NCBI RefSeq assembly: GCF_014647375.1
Contig: NZ_BMPB01000009.1
Span: 124,001 to 188,000, forward strand
Source of the DNA: Parabacteroides faecis
Lineage (GTDB): Bacteria; Bacteroidota; Bacteroidia; Bacteroidales; Tannerellaceae
Length of the DNA: 64,000 nt
Direction of reading: 5' to 3'
The position numbers were made by a program, and so were the translations under genes. The notes under the pieces are model-generated. The model saw only the letters and a program-made list of their open reading frames with translations. It was not told the DNA's origin and ran no database searches. Positions 1-7,669 of this stretch are shown here, piece by piece (positions within the stretch are counted from its first letter, which is position 1; the number at the start of each line of letters is the position of its first letter).

Positions 1-261
1 GCCTGCCCCCCAGCGAAACTTACTTCCGAAATGCTGATTATGGAATACACCGGCATTTAAGAAACCGTTCCCCGCATCCAACGGGATAACTCCATACCGA
101 TTGCTTACCATCCAGAACGGAGTATTTGAACCTGTAGCTGCAGAACCGAACAGCTCTGCTTTATAAATAGTGGAATCTTGTATTTTGTTGATCTGGGAAT
201 AACCATGAACCGAAATACAGAGCAAAATTATTCCTGCAAATATAATATGTAAGGCTTTCAT
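1..261 (-). CDS. Capsule-assembly Wzi-like outer membrane protein, N-terminal part (cut by window edge)
   Basis: The reverse strand reads from ATG at 261 to the window edge without a stop, giving 87 residues. It starts with a basic residue and a hydrophobic signal segment (about residues 2-19, ending HGYSQ). This is followed by the stretch YKAELFGSAATGSNTPFW and then MVSNRYGVIPLDAGNGFL. In Bacteroidales this pattern (a short sequence ending in TPFW, then NRYG, then an asymmetric loop) opens outer-membrane beta-barrel proteins annotated as Wzi-like capsule assembly proteins. Only the N-terminus is present, so the barrel itself cannot be checked. A TACCTTTG -7 element lies 23 nt upstream of the start. 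The family call is recognition from memory of similar N-termini. Another exported barrel is possible. Confidence 0.6.
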   Translation of the reverse strand, partial: MKALHIIFAGIILLCISVHGYSQINKIQDSTIYKAELFGSAATGSNTPFWMVSNRYGVIPLDAGNGFLNAGVFHNQHFGSKFRWGAG

Positions 262-283
262 TCTATTTATTTTTTGTCCGCAA

Positions 284-291
284 CAAAGGTA
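284..291 (-). promoter_or_regulatory. Bacteroidota -7 element for the Wzi-like gene
   Basis: The forward strand reads CAAAGGTA, which is TACCTTTG on the minus strand and an exact match to TAnnTTTG. It sits 23 nt upstream of the ATG at 261. I see no convincing TTTG at the -33 position. Confidence 0.5.
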
Positions 292-364
292 ATGATAAAT
301 ATAATGCTACTATTGAAGCATTTAAAAAAGAAGCTTAAGCATTATAAAAATACAAATATAATTG

Positions 365-372
365 TATCTTTG
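365..372 (+). promoter_or_regulatory. -7 element upstream of the kinase-like gene
   Basis: TATCTTTG matches TAnnTTTG exactly and lies 29 nt upstream of the ATG at 402. No clear -33 TTTG is seen. This suggests the interrupted kinase-like gene still has its promoter. Confidence 0.45.
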
Positions 373-401
373 TTGTCACGGCTTGATTTACAACGTTTAA
401 T

Positions 402-1788
402 ATGGATGATAAGCAACTTTTTTTTGAATTTCTTGAACTTGAAAAGTATAGAATTTCATTATCTTTGGGGGAATGCCTGTTAGATTCCAGACCTTTAGGA
501 AGAGGAGAAACCGGCATTGTCTTCAAAGCTCGCATGAATGGAAAGGATGTAGCTTTGAAATTCTTTTTGTTCAGGGGGGGACGATTCGGGAAAGGAAATG
601 TGGTTAAATAAGCTTAAAGCCAGATACCTGACAATTTCTCTTCTGGAAACGAGAGATAACATTGTGCAGTATGCTGACTTTGATATTGTAACCATACAAG
701 GGGAAGAGATTCCTGTCCTGGTCATGAAACTATATAAATGTTCATTGGAAGAATATAGGAATATTCTTTCTATGGATACTTTTCTCAAGCTGTTCCGTTT
801 CCTAACGAATACCGTTCATTTTTTGCATAGCATGGGGATCTGCCACGGAGCAATCAGGCCGCGTAATATCCTGGTGGATGACCATAATGAGTTTGTGTTG
901 ACCGATGTCTCCATCATTGAGAACAGCGACTCCGGTTACTCGGATATTACTGCGATAGGAGAAGTCTTGCAATGGTATGCTTTTGGCAATACCAGCAACG
1001 ATGTAGCGATAAGCAAAGTCTTCCCGTCTTTGGAGCTGTATGACCAGATTGTGGAACGTTGCCTGACACAGGATAACAGCCAACGGTTCCGTTCAGTGGA
1101 CGAGATATTGTCTTTTGTCGAGATTCAGAAAGAACGTGATCCGAATGAGTTGTTGAAAGAGTTCAGCTTGATTTGCCGGAAGAACTTTCCTAAGGAATTA
1201 CCGGAGTTTGTCCATTGCTCCGACCAGGCGAAGATCGCTAAATTATTCTCCGAGTTTGTTTCCAGAAAGGACTTCTTCGGCAGCAATCTGATTTACTTTA
1301 CGGATGTGGAGCGAAATATCTTTTCTCCGCAGATCTGCAAGAACGGATATATCAAGTTTGATAACTCCGCTCAGTATAAGGTGCTGGATATCTGGATTCA
1401 TAGCGACAGTGACATGCGTAATGATTATATCCTCGTTCACCATTCGAATACATTGCCGGAAAAAGTGAATGGCAAGGATGTGTACCGGTGGGCCGTTTAC
1501 GAAGACCGTACGCAGATCACCTGGGAAGAAGCTATGAACGGCTTCGCGGAAAACGATGGAGATATTGTGGCTCTGGACCGTACCAAGGTCGAGTTTTTCA
1601 ACCGTATTCCCCGTGAAGGTTATACTTTTATAGCTTTAAACCACCTGCATAGTCTGGCTTCTCCTGCCAATACCGGAACGTTGCGCGATTATTTTTTCCG
1701 TTTCAGCTTCAGCTATGTCAACCGTTATATTCTGGAAGATATGAATAATCTGACCAAGCAGCACATTGCCGCTCCGCGAAGGAAATGA
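402..1788 (+). pseudogene. Protein kinase-like gene interrupted by a +1 frameshift in a G7 tract
   Basis: Two overlapping reading frames, 402-611 and 598-1788, make one protein. Removing one G from the seven-G run at 574-580 joins them into a continuous 461-residue product. The first frame has the glycine-rich loop LGRGETGIVFKA (about residues 32-43) and the VALKF lysine (K53). The second has the catalytic-loop region CHGAIRPRNIL (H148, N155) and LTDV (D168). The usual HRD aspartate is alanine (A150) and DFG reads DVS, so even the repaired protein looks like a pseudokinase or a highly divergent kinase. Residues from about 200 to 461 form a C-terminal region I do not recognise. The gene ends directly against the convergent hydrolase gene with no spacer. 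The extra G could be a sequencing error, a phase-variable tract or a true inactivating mutation. Confidence 0.7.
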
Positions 1789-2796
1789 TCAGAAGTTCTT
1801 TGCTGTTATCCAGTCGAATACCGTTCGGTAAGTATAGTCACGGGATGCCTTTTCCGAAAGGATCAGGTCATGAATGCCATTGGGTATTGTGTCGCGTGTG
1901 ACATGTTCTCCGAGCTTAGGGGCATACTTTTGAATATCATGTACATCGAGCACGATATCGGACGACAAATATTCGTTATGCCATTCTTTCGTCTCCGGAT
2001 AAGATTTGTTGGACGACATCACAAGGATCGGGCAATCCAGCTTCAATCCTTTCCGGACTTTCTGCTGTCCTTTCTGAATCGCCTTTATCCACCCCGCCTT
2101 TTTAGGATGTCCGTTAATCATTTTCCAGTTTGTATCGTATTCCCATTCCCCCTTGAATTGTTTCAACAGACTATGTGCATAAGAGGCGATGCCGTAACCC
2201 TGTACGGTCAGATTTGGGAAAAGTCTTCCGACGAATGCCACAGCCGGGATAGTGATCTTCTCCATAAACCAGCCGAAATTCCAGTCGAGGAAAGGACTAT
2301 TCAGTATCAGTCCGTCAACAGGTAGATGACCATTCTTGCTGTCCAGATACAAAGGTGTGATCAATCCTCCCGTAGAATGGGCCATCAAGAGAATCTTGTC
2401 GTTCCCTTCCGAGCGTATGGTTGCCAGTGCCGTATCGATATCTGCAAAATATTCTGTAAGGCTTTTGCAGAAAAACGGATTCTGATTGGGCAGGATGGAA
2501 CGTCCGTATTTCCTCAAGTCCATCGCATAAAAATTGTAGCCATGTGCATTCACGCTGTCTCCCAGTTGCTTTTGGAAGAAATAATCGTTATAACCATGAA
2601 TATACAATACTGCTTGTTTCACATCGGGCAGTTGGGGTTTTTTTACCAATGTACAGACCACTTTCCCTTCATAATCGTCAGGCATCTGAAACGTACGCCG
2701 CAGGTATCCGTCTCCCAATACATCGGGGACGTATTGGGCATACATGCTGATAGCTAGAAAAATAAGTAAGGATGTAAAATACAGTTTGCGTCTCAT
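1789..2796 (-). CDS. Exported alpha/beta hydrolase (serine aminopeptidase / lysophospholipase-like)
   Basis: A 335-residue protein with a Sec signal peptide (about residues 1-21, ending MYAQ). It shows the alpha/beta-hydrolase pattern: an oxyanion strand VLYIHGYND (HG at 67-68), a nucleophile elbow MAHSTGGL (S141) and a late catalytic histidine in NGIHDL (H309). Spacing and length fit the S33-type serine aminopeptidase / monoacylglycerol-lipase-like group, which hydrolyses esters or N-terminal peptide bonds. The substrate cannot be read from sequence. The signal peptide places it in the periplasm or at the outer membrane. It stands alone, with its stop abutting the kinase-like gene and a TACCTTTG element upstream. 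Confidence 0.8.
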   Translation of the reverse strand: MRRKLYFTSLLIFLAISMYAQYVPDVLGDGYLRRTFQMPDDYEGKVVCTLVKKPQLPDVKQAVLYIHGYNDYFFQKQLGDSVNAHGYNFYAMDLRKYGRSILPNQNPFFCKSLTEYFADIDTALATIRSEGNDKILLMAHSTGGLITPLYLDSKNGHLPVDGLILNSPFLDWNFGWFMEKITIPAVAFVGRLFPNLTVQGYGIASYAHSLLKQFKGEWEYDTNWKMINGHPKKAGWIKAIQKGQQKVRKGLKLDCPILVMSSNKSYPETKEWHNEYLSSDIVLDVHDIQKYAPKLGEHVTRDTIPNGIHDLILSEKASRDYTYRTVFDWITAKNF

Positions 2797-2844
2797 AATT
2801 GTTTTCCTTTTATAACCGCGACGGGTATGTCATTGTTCCGGTTA

Positions 2845-2852
2845 CAAAGGTA
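2845..2852 (-). promoter_or_regulatory. -7 element for the alpha/beta hydrolase
   Basis: CAAAGGTA on the forward strand gives TACCTTTG on the minus strand, 48 nt upstream of the start at 2796. A CAAA (TTTG on minus) lies at 2868-2871, but its 15-nt spacing is short for the -33 box. Confidence 0.45.
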
Positions 2853-3101
2853 GGTAAACTATTAGCACAAAAGAACCGGTGTTTTGATCTTTTCCCTATT
2901 ATTATTTGGAGCCTGTTTAAATTTAAAATATCGAGCTCAAAGGGATATTTCTTTTTATTATCTACAATAATAAGATCATATCTAGCACTATTTACTACTT
3001 TATGAGTACTGAATACAACCATCCTACACTTATAGGTTACAACAATTCGCTCTATGTCCACCACCTGTTACCTGACATGATTTGTTTGTTTTTCTGCCTG
3101 G

Positions 3102-3189
3102 AAAACTTTTGTTTATTCAGTACGAAACTAAAGTTTCCCAGGCAAGAAACTTTAGTTTCCTCCTATAGAAACTTTTTATTCGTCCTTAT
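3102..3189. repeat. 22-bp-period array A (core GAAACTWWAGTTTC), 4 units
   Basis: Units start at 3102, 3124, 3146 and 3168, spaced exactly 22 bp apart. Units 2 and 3 have the cores GAAACTAAAGTTTC and GAAACTTTAGTTTC. Each is nearly self-complementary, and the two are reverse complements of each other. Unit 1 begins AAAACTTTTGTTT and unit 4 GAAACTTTTT, both degenerate at the edge. The 8-bp remainder of each unit is not conserved. It lies between divergent genes, about 300 bp from either start codon. Confidence 0.75.
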
Positions 3190-3224
3190 CCCTTTCTCTA
3201 TTGAAAAGCAGAATGGCATATAAA

Positions 3225-3330
3225 GTGGTAGATAACAATAAATATTGTAGATATATTATCATCTACAACCACTGTATAAGAAGCTTGTTTACAAGGAGTC
3301 TATGACATGATTGTAGATGTTGTAGATAGT
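3225..3330. repeat. Cluster of TGTAGAT-type words, including an inverted copy
   Basis: TAGAT words occur at 3229-3233, 3248-3252, 3314-3318 and 3323-3327, with an inverted ATCTA at 3261-3265. Three of the direct copies read TTGTAGAT or TGTAGAT and the inverse reads ATCTACAA. AGTGGTAGAT and ATCTACAACCACT can pair around the segment between them. It could be an operator region or a cruciform. No function is known. Confidence 0.4.
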
Positions 3331-3483
3331 ATAAACTATTTAAATTTCGTTTTTTTGAGCTTTAAAGCAGATTAGATAGGCGTTGTTTTTCGATTAATAT
3401 GATTAGTCTTGCTCTTTATTTCATTAAATAAAAGAAATGTGTACTTTTAGGACTTCATTTATAATCATAAAGGGGAGATAGTT

Positions 3484-4704
3484 ATGAGACGTATTTATTA
3501 TTTGTTGCTGGTTAGCCTGTGTTGCACCAGTTTGTTTGCAAAAACAAAGAAAGCTGTGTATATAATCATTGACGGAGTTCCTGCCGATCAGATCGAGCGG
3601 CTTCATACGCCGGCCATATTCGATATTGCTTCCAGAGGAGCTTATGCGAGGGCTTACACCGGAGGTGAGATAGGCGGATATTCACAGACTGCAACGATCT
3701 CAGCCATCGGTTATACCAATCTGCTGACGGCTACCTGGTTTAATAAACATAACGTAGGGGGTAACTCCGACCTGAAACCCAATTATAACTACTGGACTAT
3801 CTTCCGGATAGCCAAAGAACAACCCAAAGATTACAAAACAGCCATTTATTCCAGCTGGACAGACAATCGTACCGTTTTGATCGGGGAAGGAAAGAAGGAA
3901 ACAAACTATTTGAAAATAGATTATGTAAAGGACGGTTACGATCTCGATACAATCCGCTTCCCGAAGAAGGAAAAAGATTTGCATATTTTCGATATAGACG
4001 AACAAATTTCGAAGGATGCCGCCGAAGGAATCCGTAAAGATGCCCCTGATCTGAGTTGGGTTTATCTGTGGTATACCGACGACGCGGGACATATTGCCGG
4101 AAACGGAGCTTTCTTCGATGAATATGTTCGGAAGGCTGACAACCAGGTTGCTCGTATTTGGGAAGCTGTCAAATATCGTGAAGCTAATTTTGATGAAGAA
4201 TGGATGATCATAGTAACGACCGACCATGGTCGTGGCGAGAATGGTCACGGACACGGAGGGCAATCCGGGCGCGAACGTACTACCTGGATTTCGACCAACG
4301 TTCCGGTAAACAACCATTTCAAGGCGGGCGGTCTGGCGATCACGGATATTGCCCCTTCTATCTGCCGTTACATGGGATTCGAGGTGCCGCAATCAGTCCT
4401 TTGGGAACAGGATGGCATGCCGTTCATCGGTAAAACGGATATTTACGATTTGCAGACTTTACCTTATGATAATATGGTGGAACTCTCCTGGAAATCTTAT
4501 TCGGGAAATGTCCCCGTTACGGTTTATGCCGCTGCCGACAATAAATTCAAGGAGGGAGGGAAAGACGAGTGGATAAAAGTCGCAGAGCTTCCTGCCGGAG
4601 CGACGGAATATACAGTCGATCTGCAAACATTGCCGTCTTCGAAATTCTATAAGTTCGTTGTGCTGTCTCCCGGAAATCATTTAAACCGCTGGTTACTGAA
4701 ATAG
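3484..4704 (+). CDS. Exported type I phosphodiesterase / nucleotide pyrophosphatase (alkaline phosphatase superfamily)
   Basis: A 406-residue protein with a signal peptide (about 1-19, ending SLFAK). It carries the metal-site signature of the alkaline-phosphatase superfamily: YIIIDGV (D30), a candidate nucleophile threonine in GYSQTATIS (about 69-71), YTDDAGH, and TTDHGRGENGHGHGG. This is the nucleotide pyrophosphatase/phosphodiesterase (NPP) layout, a two-zinc enzyme that cleaves phosphodiester or pyrophosphate bonds. About 80 C-terminal residues beyond the catalytic domain look like a small beta module. The sulfatase gene, of the same superfamily, follows 18 nt later, so the two are probably co-transcribed and act outside the cytoplasm. 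The substrate is unknown. Confidence 0.8.
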   Translation: MRRIYYLLLVSLCCTSLFAKTKKAVYIIIDGVPADQIERLHTPAIFDIASRGAYARAYTGGEIGGYSQTATISAIGYTNLLTATWFNKHNVGGNSDLKPNYNYWTIFRIAKEQPKDYKTAIYSSWTDNRTVLIGEGKKETNYLKIDYVKDGYDLDTIRFPKKEKDLHIFDIDEQISKDAAEGIRKDAPDLSWVYLWYTDDAGHIAGNGAFFDEYVRKADNQVARIWEAVKYREANFDEEWMIIVTTDHGRGENGHGHGGQSGRERTTWISTNVPVNNHFKAGGLAITDIAPSICRYMGFEVPQSVLWEQDGMPFIGKTDIYDLQTLPYDNMVELSWKSYSGNVPVTVYAAADNKFKEGGKDEWIKVAELPAGATEYTVDLQTLPSSKFYKFVVLSPGNHLNRWLLK

Positions 4705-4722
4705 AAATATAATATAAGTATT

Positions 4723-6237
4723 ATGAAGAAAACTTTATGTGTATCGAGTTTATTGCTTTTGACCGGACAGCCGATGATTGCGCAGGAACGTCCGAATATA
4801 ATCGTTTTTCTTGTAGATGATATGGGATTGATGGATACCTCTTTGCCTTTCCTTACGGATGCAGAGGGGAATCCGGTCCGTTATCCGTTGAACGATTGGT
4901 ATCAGACACCTAACATGGAGCGCATGGCCCGTCAGGGAATCCGTTTCTCTACTTTTTATGCACAGAGTGTAAGTTCTCCGTCGCGTGCCTCTATTATGAC
5001 CGGACAAAACTCGACCCGGCACAGAACAACCAACTGGATCAACTCCGAAAGTAATAACAAAACCCCTTTCGGACCCGAAGAATGGAACTGGGAAGGCCTG
5101 TCGAAGAGCGATGTCACTTTGCCCCGTGTCCTGCACGATGCCGGATATAAGACGATCCATGTCGGTAAGGCCCATTTCGGATGCCAGAGCAGTGAAGGTG
5201 AAAATCCGCAGAATATCGGTTTCGACGTAAATATCGCAGGCTCTTCGATCGGGCAGCCGGGTAGTTACTATGGTGAGAATGGCTACGGAAATATAAAAGG
5301 GAATAAAAGCCGTGCCGTGCCAGGACTGGAGAAATATCACGGTACGGATGTCTTTCTGAGCGAGGCTTTAACTCTGGAGGCTAACGAACAGATCAATAAG
5401 GCGGTGGGAGAGGAGAAACCTTTCTTCTTATATATGTCTCATTACGCTGTTCACGGTCCGTTTGAAGCCGACAAACGCTTTGCCGCTCATTACGGTTATA
5501 CGGGAAAGCCGAAGGTAGCAGCCGATTTCGCCACCTTGATAGAAGGTATGGATAAATCGCTGGGCGATATTATGGATCATCTGGAAGAACTAGGTATAGC
5601 AGAAAATACCTTGATCATGTTCCTGGGAGACAATGGTTCTGACGCTCCTCTCGGTGATGATAAAGGATATACCTCTTCTGCTCCTTTACGGGGAAAGAAA
5701 GGAACGGAATATGAGGGTGGTGTCCGTGTTCCGTTCATTGCTTGCTGGGGAAAGCCGGATGCACAAAATCCAAATCAAAAGAAATTACCGATAGAAGCAG
5801 GCGCGATCCAGCAGCAATTGGGTACGGTCATGGATCTGTTTCCGACCGTTCTGTCTCTTGCCGGAGCTGACAATCCGAAAGGACATACGATCGATGGTGT
5901 GGACTTGCGTGTTCAGTTTGAAGGGAAAAAGAACGCTACCCGCTCGGAGAAAGTATTGATGCATTTTCCTCACGAACATCGTGGAAGTTATTTCACCACC
6001 TATATCGATGGCGACTGGAAGCTGATTTACTACTATAATCCTGAAAGGCCGGCCGAACCCCGTTACCGTCTATACAACCTGAAGAACGACCCGGGCGAAT
6101 CGCTCGATCTCTCCCTTCGTGACGGCAACCGGGTAAAAGCGATGGTGAAAGCCATGAGTGCCCAGCTTGAAGCAGAAGGGGCGCTTTATCCGGAAGATGC
6201 GGAAGGGAATGTGTTGAAACCATTCTTGCTTTTTTAG
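4723..6237 (+). CDS. Exported S1-family sulfatase (serine-type active site)
   Basis: A 504-residue protein with a signal peptide (about 1-20). It has the sulfatase N-terminal metal motif NIIVFLVDDMG (D32, D33) and the activation motif SSPSRASIMTG. Its first Ser (S84) would be oxidised to formylglycine by the anaerobic maturase anSME, as is known for Bacteroidota Ser-type sulfatases. Other conserved parts are HVGKAHFG, SHYAVHGP and FLGDNGSD, plus a C-terminal subdomain with GDWKLIYYY and YNLKNDPGE. It removes sulfate esters from glycans or other substrates in the periplasm. It is paired with the upstream phosphodiesterase rather than with a SusC/SusD pair, so the target cannot be inferred. Confidence 0.88.
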   Translation: MKKTLCVSSLLLLTGQPMIAQERPNIIVFLVDDMGLMDTSLPFLTDAEGNPVRYPLNDWYQTPNMERMARQGIRFSTFYAQSVSSPSRASIMTGQNSTRHRTTNWINSESNNKTPFGPEEWNWEGLSKSDVTLPRVLHDAGYKTIHVGKAHFGCQSSEGENPQNIGFDVNIAGSSIGQPGSYYGENGYGNIKGNKSRAVPGLEKYHGTDVFLSEALTLEANEQINKAVGEEKPFFLYMSHYAVHGPFEADKRFAAHYGYTGKPKVAADFATLIEGMDKSLGDIMDHLEELGIAENTLIMFLGDNGSDAPLGDDKGYTSSAPLRGKKGTEYEGGVRVPFIACWGKPDAQNPNQKKLPIEAGAIQQQLGTVMDLFPTVLSLAGADNPKGHTIDGVDLRVQFEGKKNATRSEKVLMHFPHEHRGSYFTTYIDGDWKLIYYYNPERPAEPRYRLYNLKNDPGESLDLSLRDGNRVKAMVKAMSAQLEAEGALYPEDAEGNVLKPFLLF

Positions 6238-6266
6238 ATAAAATACTAAGAAAAAGAATCGAAGTA

Positions 6267-6297
6267 TTTGTGGTGTAAATAATTCTCCTTACCTTTG
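6267..6297 (+). promoter_or_regulatory. Promoter of the rpsF-rpsR-rplI operon
   Basis: TTTG at 6267-6270, a 19-nt gap, then TACCTTTG at 6290-6297. This is a textbook Bacteroidota -33/-7 pair. The start codon of rpsF is 42 nt downstream of the -7 element. Confidence 0.8.
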
Positions 6298-6339
6298 CAC
6301 CGCAAATTTTAAGTATTAACAAAAATAAAACAGCGTTTT

Positions 6340-6693
6340 ATGAACAATTACGAAACCGTTTTCATTTTGACTCCCGTTTTGTCTGACGCACAGATGAAGG
6401 AAGCGGTAGAAAAATTCACGAACCTCCTGAAAGCAGAAGGCGCAGAAATCGTGAACGAAGAAAATTGGGGATTGCGCAAATTAGCTTATCCTATCGACAA
6501 GAAAACAACAGGCTTCTATCAGCTGGTTGAATTCAAGGCAAATCCGGAAACTATCGCTACTTTGGAAGTTAACTTCCGTCGTGACGAACGTGTGATCCGC
6601 TTCCTGACTTTCCGCCAGGACAAATATGCAGCAGAATATGCAGCTAAGAGAAGAAATCTGAAATCATCTAAAGAAACAGTAAAGGAGAATTAA
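6340..6693 (+). CDS. rpsF: 30S ribosomal protein bS6
   Basis: A 117-residue protein beginning [16 protein letters not shown], the standard S6 start. Also visible are [11 protein letters not shown] and FYQLVEFKA, then [13 protein letters not shown]6 binds 16S rRNA in the small-subunit platform together with S18, whose gene follows 2 nt later. Length is normal, with a basic, lysine-rich tail. It is first in the rpsF-rpsR-rplI operon behind a strong promoter. Confidence 0.97.
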   Translation: MNNYETVFILTPVLSDAQMKEAVEKFTNLLKAEGAEIVNEENWGLRKLAYPIDKKTTGFYQLVEFKANPETIATLEVNFRRDERVIRFLTFRQDKYAAEYAAKRRNLKSSKETVKEN

Positions 6694-6695
6694 TC

Positions 6696-6965
6696 ATGGC
6701 AGCAACTCAATCAGAAATCAGATATTTAACTCCGCCTTCAGTAGACGTTAAGAAAAAGAAATATTGCCGTTTCAAAAAGAACGGTATCAAGTATATCGAT
6801 TACAAAGATCCTGAATTCCTGAAGAAATTCCTGAACGAACAGGGTAAAATTCTTCCGCGTCGTATCACTGGTACATCTTTGAAGTTCCAGCGTCGTATCG
6901 CTCAGGCTGTAAAAAGAGCTCGTCACTTGGCGTTGCTTCCTTACGTAACCGATTTAATGAAATAA
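6696..6965 (+). CDS. rpsR: 30S ribosomal protein bS18
   Basis: An 89-residue basic protein with the S18 hallmarks [26 protein letters not shown] and the C-terminal [10 protein letters not shown]. It pairs with S6 on the 30S platform. An AAGGAG sequence at 6682-6687, inside the end of rpsF, is a good Shine-Dalgarno, which is uncommon for Bacteroidota and supports this start. The gene begins 2 nt after rpsF ends. Confidence 0.97.
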   Translation: MAATQSEIRYLTPPSVDVKKKKYCRFKKNGIKYIDYKDPEFLKKFLNEQGKILPRRITGTSLKFQRRIAQAVKRARHLALLPYVTDLMK

Positions 6966-6986
6966 TAAAAAGAGAGGAGACAGAAT

Positions 6987-7430
6987 ATGCAAGTTATTTT
7001 GAAAGAAGATGTAATCAATTTAGGTTACAAAGACGATATCGTAACAGTAAAAGACGGTTACGGACGTAACTTTCTAATCCCCCAGGGTAAGGCAGTAATC
7101 GCTTCTGAGTCTGCTAAGAAAGTATTAGCTGAAAACCTGAGACAGCGTGCTCACAAATTGGCTAAGATCAAAGAAGATGCTCAGGCATTGGCTGCTAAGT
7201 TGGAAGGCGTTGCATTGACTATCGGTGCAAAGACCAGTTCAACAGGTACAATCTTCGGTTCTGTTACAAATATCCAGGTTGCTGAAGCTTTGGCAAAGGC
7301 TGGTTTTGAAGTAGAACGTAAGATCATCTATATTAAGGATGCTGTTAAGGAAGTAGGTAACTACAAAGCAATCCTTAAACTTCACAAGGAAGTTTCTGTT
7401 GAAATTCCTTTCGAAGTAGTTTCTGAATAA
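6987..7430 (+). CDS. rplI: 50S ribosomal protein bL9
   Basis: A 147-residue protein with the N-domain signature [32 protein letters not shown], given here as two adjoining motifs ([11 protein letters not shown] and GYGRNFLIP). A central helix and the C-terminal globular domain follow. L9 sits at the base of the L1 stalk of the 50S subunit. AGAGGAG lies about 8 nt before the start. It is last in the operon and is followed 21 nt later by a strong intrinsic terminator. Confidence 0.97.
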   Translation: MQVILKEDVINLGYKDDIVTVKDGYGRNFLIPQGKAVIASESAKKVLAENLRQRAHKLAKIKEDAQALAAKLEGVALTIGAKTSSTGTIFGSVTNIQVAEALAKAGFEVERKIIYIKDAVKEVGNYKAILKLHKEVSVEIPFEVVSE

Positions 7431-7451
7431 TTCAGTAAACGATATAAAGTG

Positions 7452-7484
7452 AAAAGGGCAGTCCTTCGGGATTTGCCCTTTTTT
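7452..7484 (+). terminator. Intrinsic terminator of the rpsF operon
   Basis: AAAAGGGCA pairs with TGCCCTTTT, with an inner TCC/GGA around a TTCG loop, followed by a T run to 7484. The UUCG-capped stem is a classic stable terminator. Confidence 0.85.
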
Positions 7485-7633
7485 ATTTTCCGTCATTTCT
7501 TTTTATAGAATTGATTTGTAGTTTTCATATTATTGGGCTAAATCTGTTTTCTAATATTGGATTCTCTTTGCTGTAAACAAGAGACGACCAATTATTTATA
7601 GAAAAAGACTTCGCTTAATCAGCAAAAAAATGC

Positions 7634-7641
7634 TACATTTG
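7634..7641 (+). promoter_or_regulatory. -7 element of the amidase gene
   Basis: TACATTTG matches TAnnTTTG and lies 28 nt upstream of the ATG at 7670. No clear -33 box is seen. Confidence 0.5.
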
Positions 7642-7669
7642 CCCCGAATTTGCATAAAAATACTGTAAA

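Larger units (their letters stand above)
2853..3483. other. Long AT-rich divergent intergenic region with repeated words
   Basis: This region of more than 600 nt separates the hydrolase from the phosphodiesterase. No credible reading frame is seen. It holds a 22-bp-period array (3102-3189) and then a cluster of TGTAGAT words and their inverse (about 3225-3330). A weak -7-like TACTTTTA sits at 3442-3449 upstream of the phosphodiesterase. The length is unusual for this otherwise compact window. Confidence 0.6.

Noticed and set aside
3700-4392. Minus-strand frame of 230 codons inside the phosphodiesterase gene
   Set aside because: It is an antisense shadow of a gene with clear catalytic motifs; no family resemblance.
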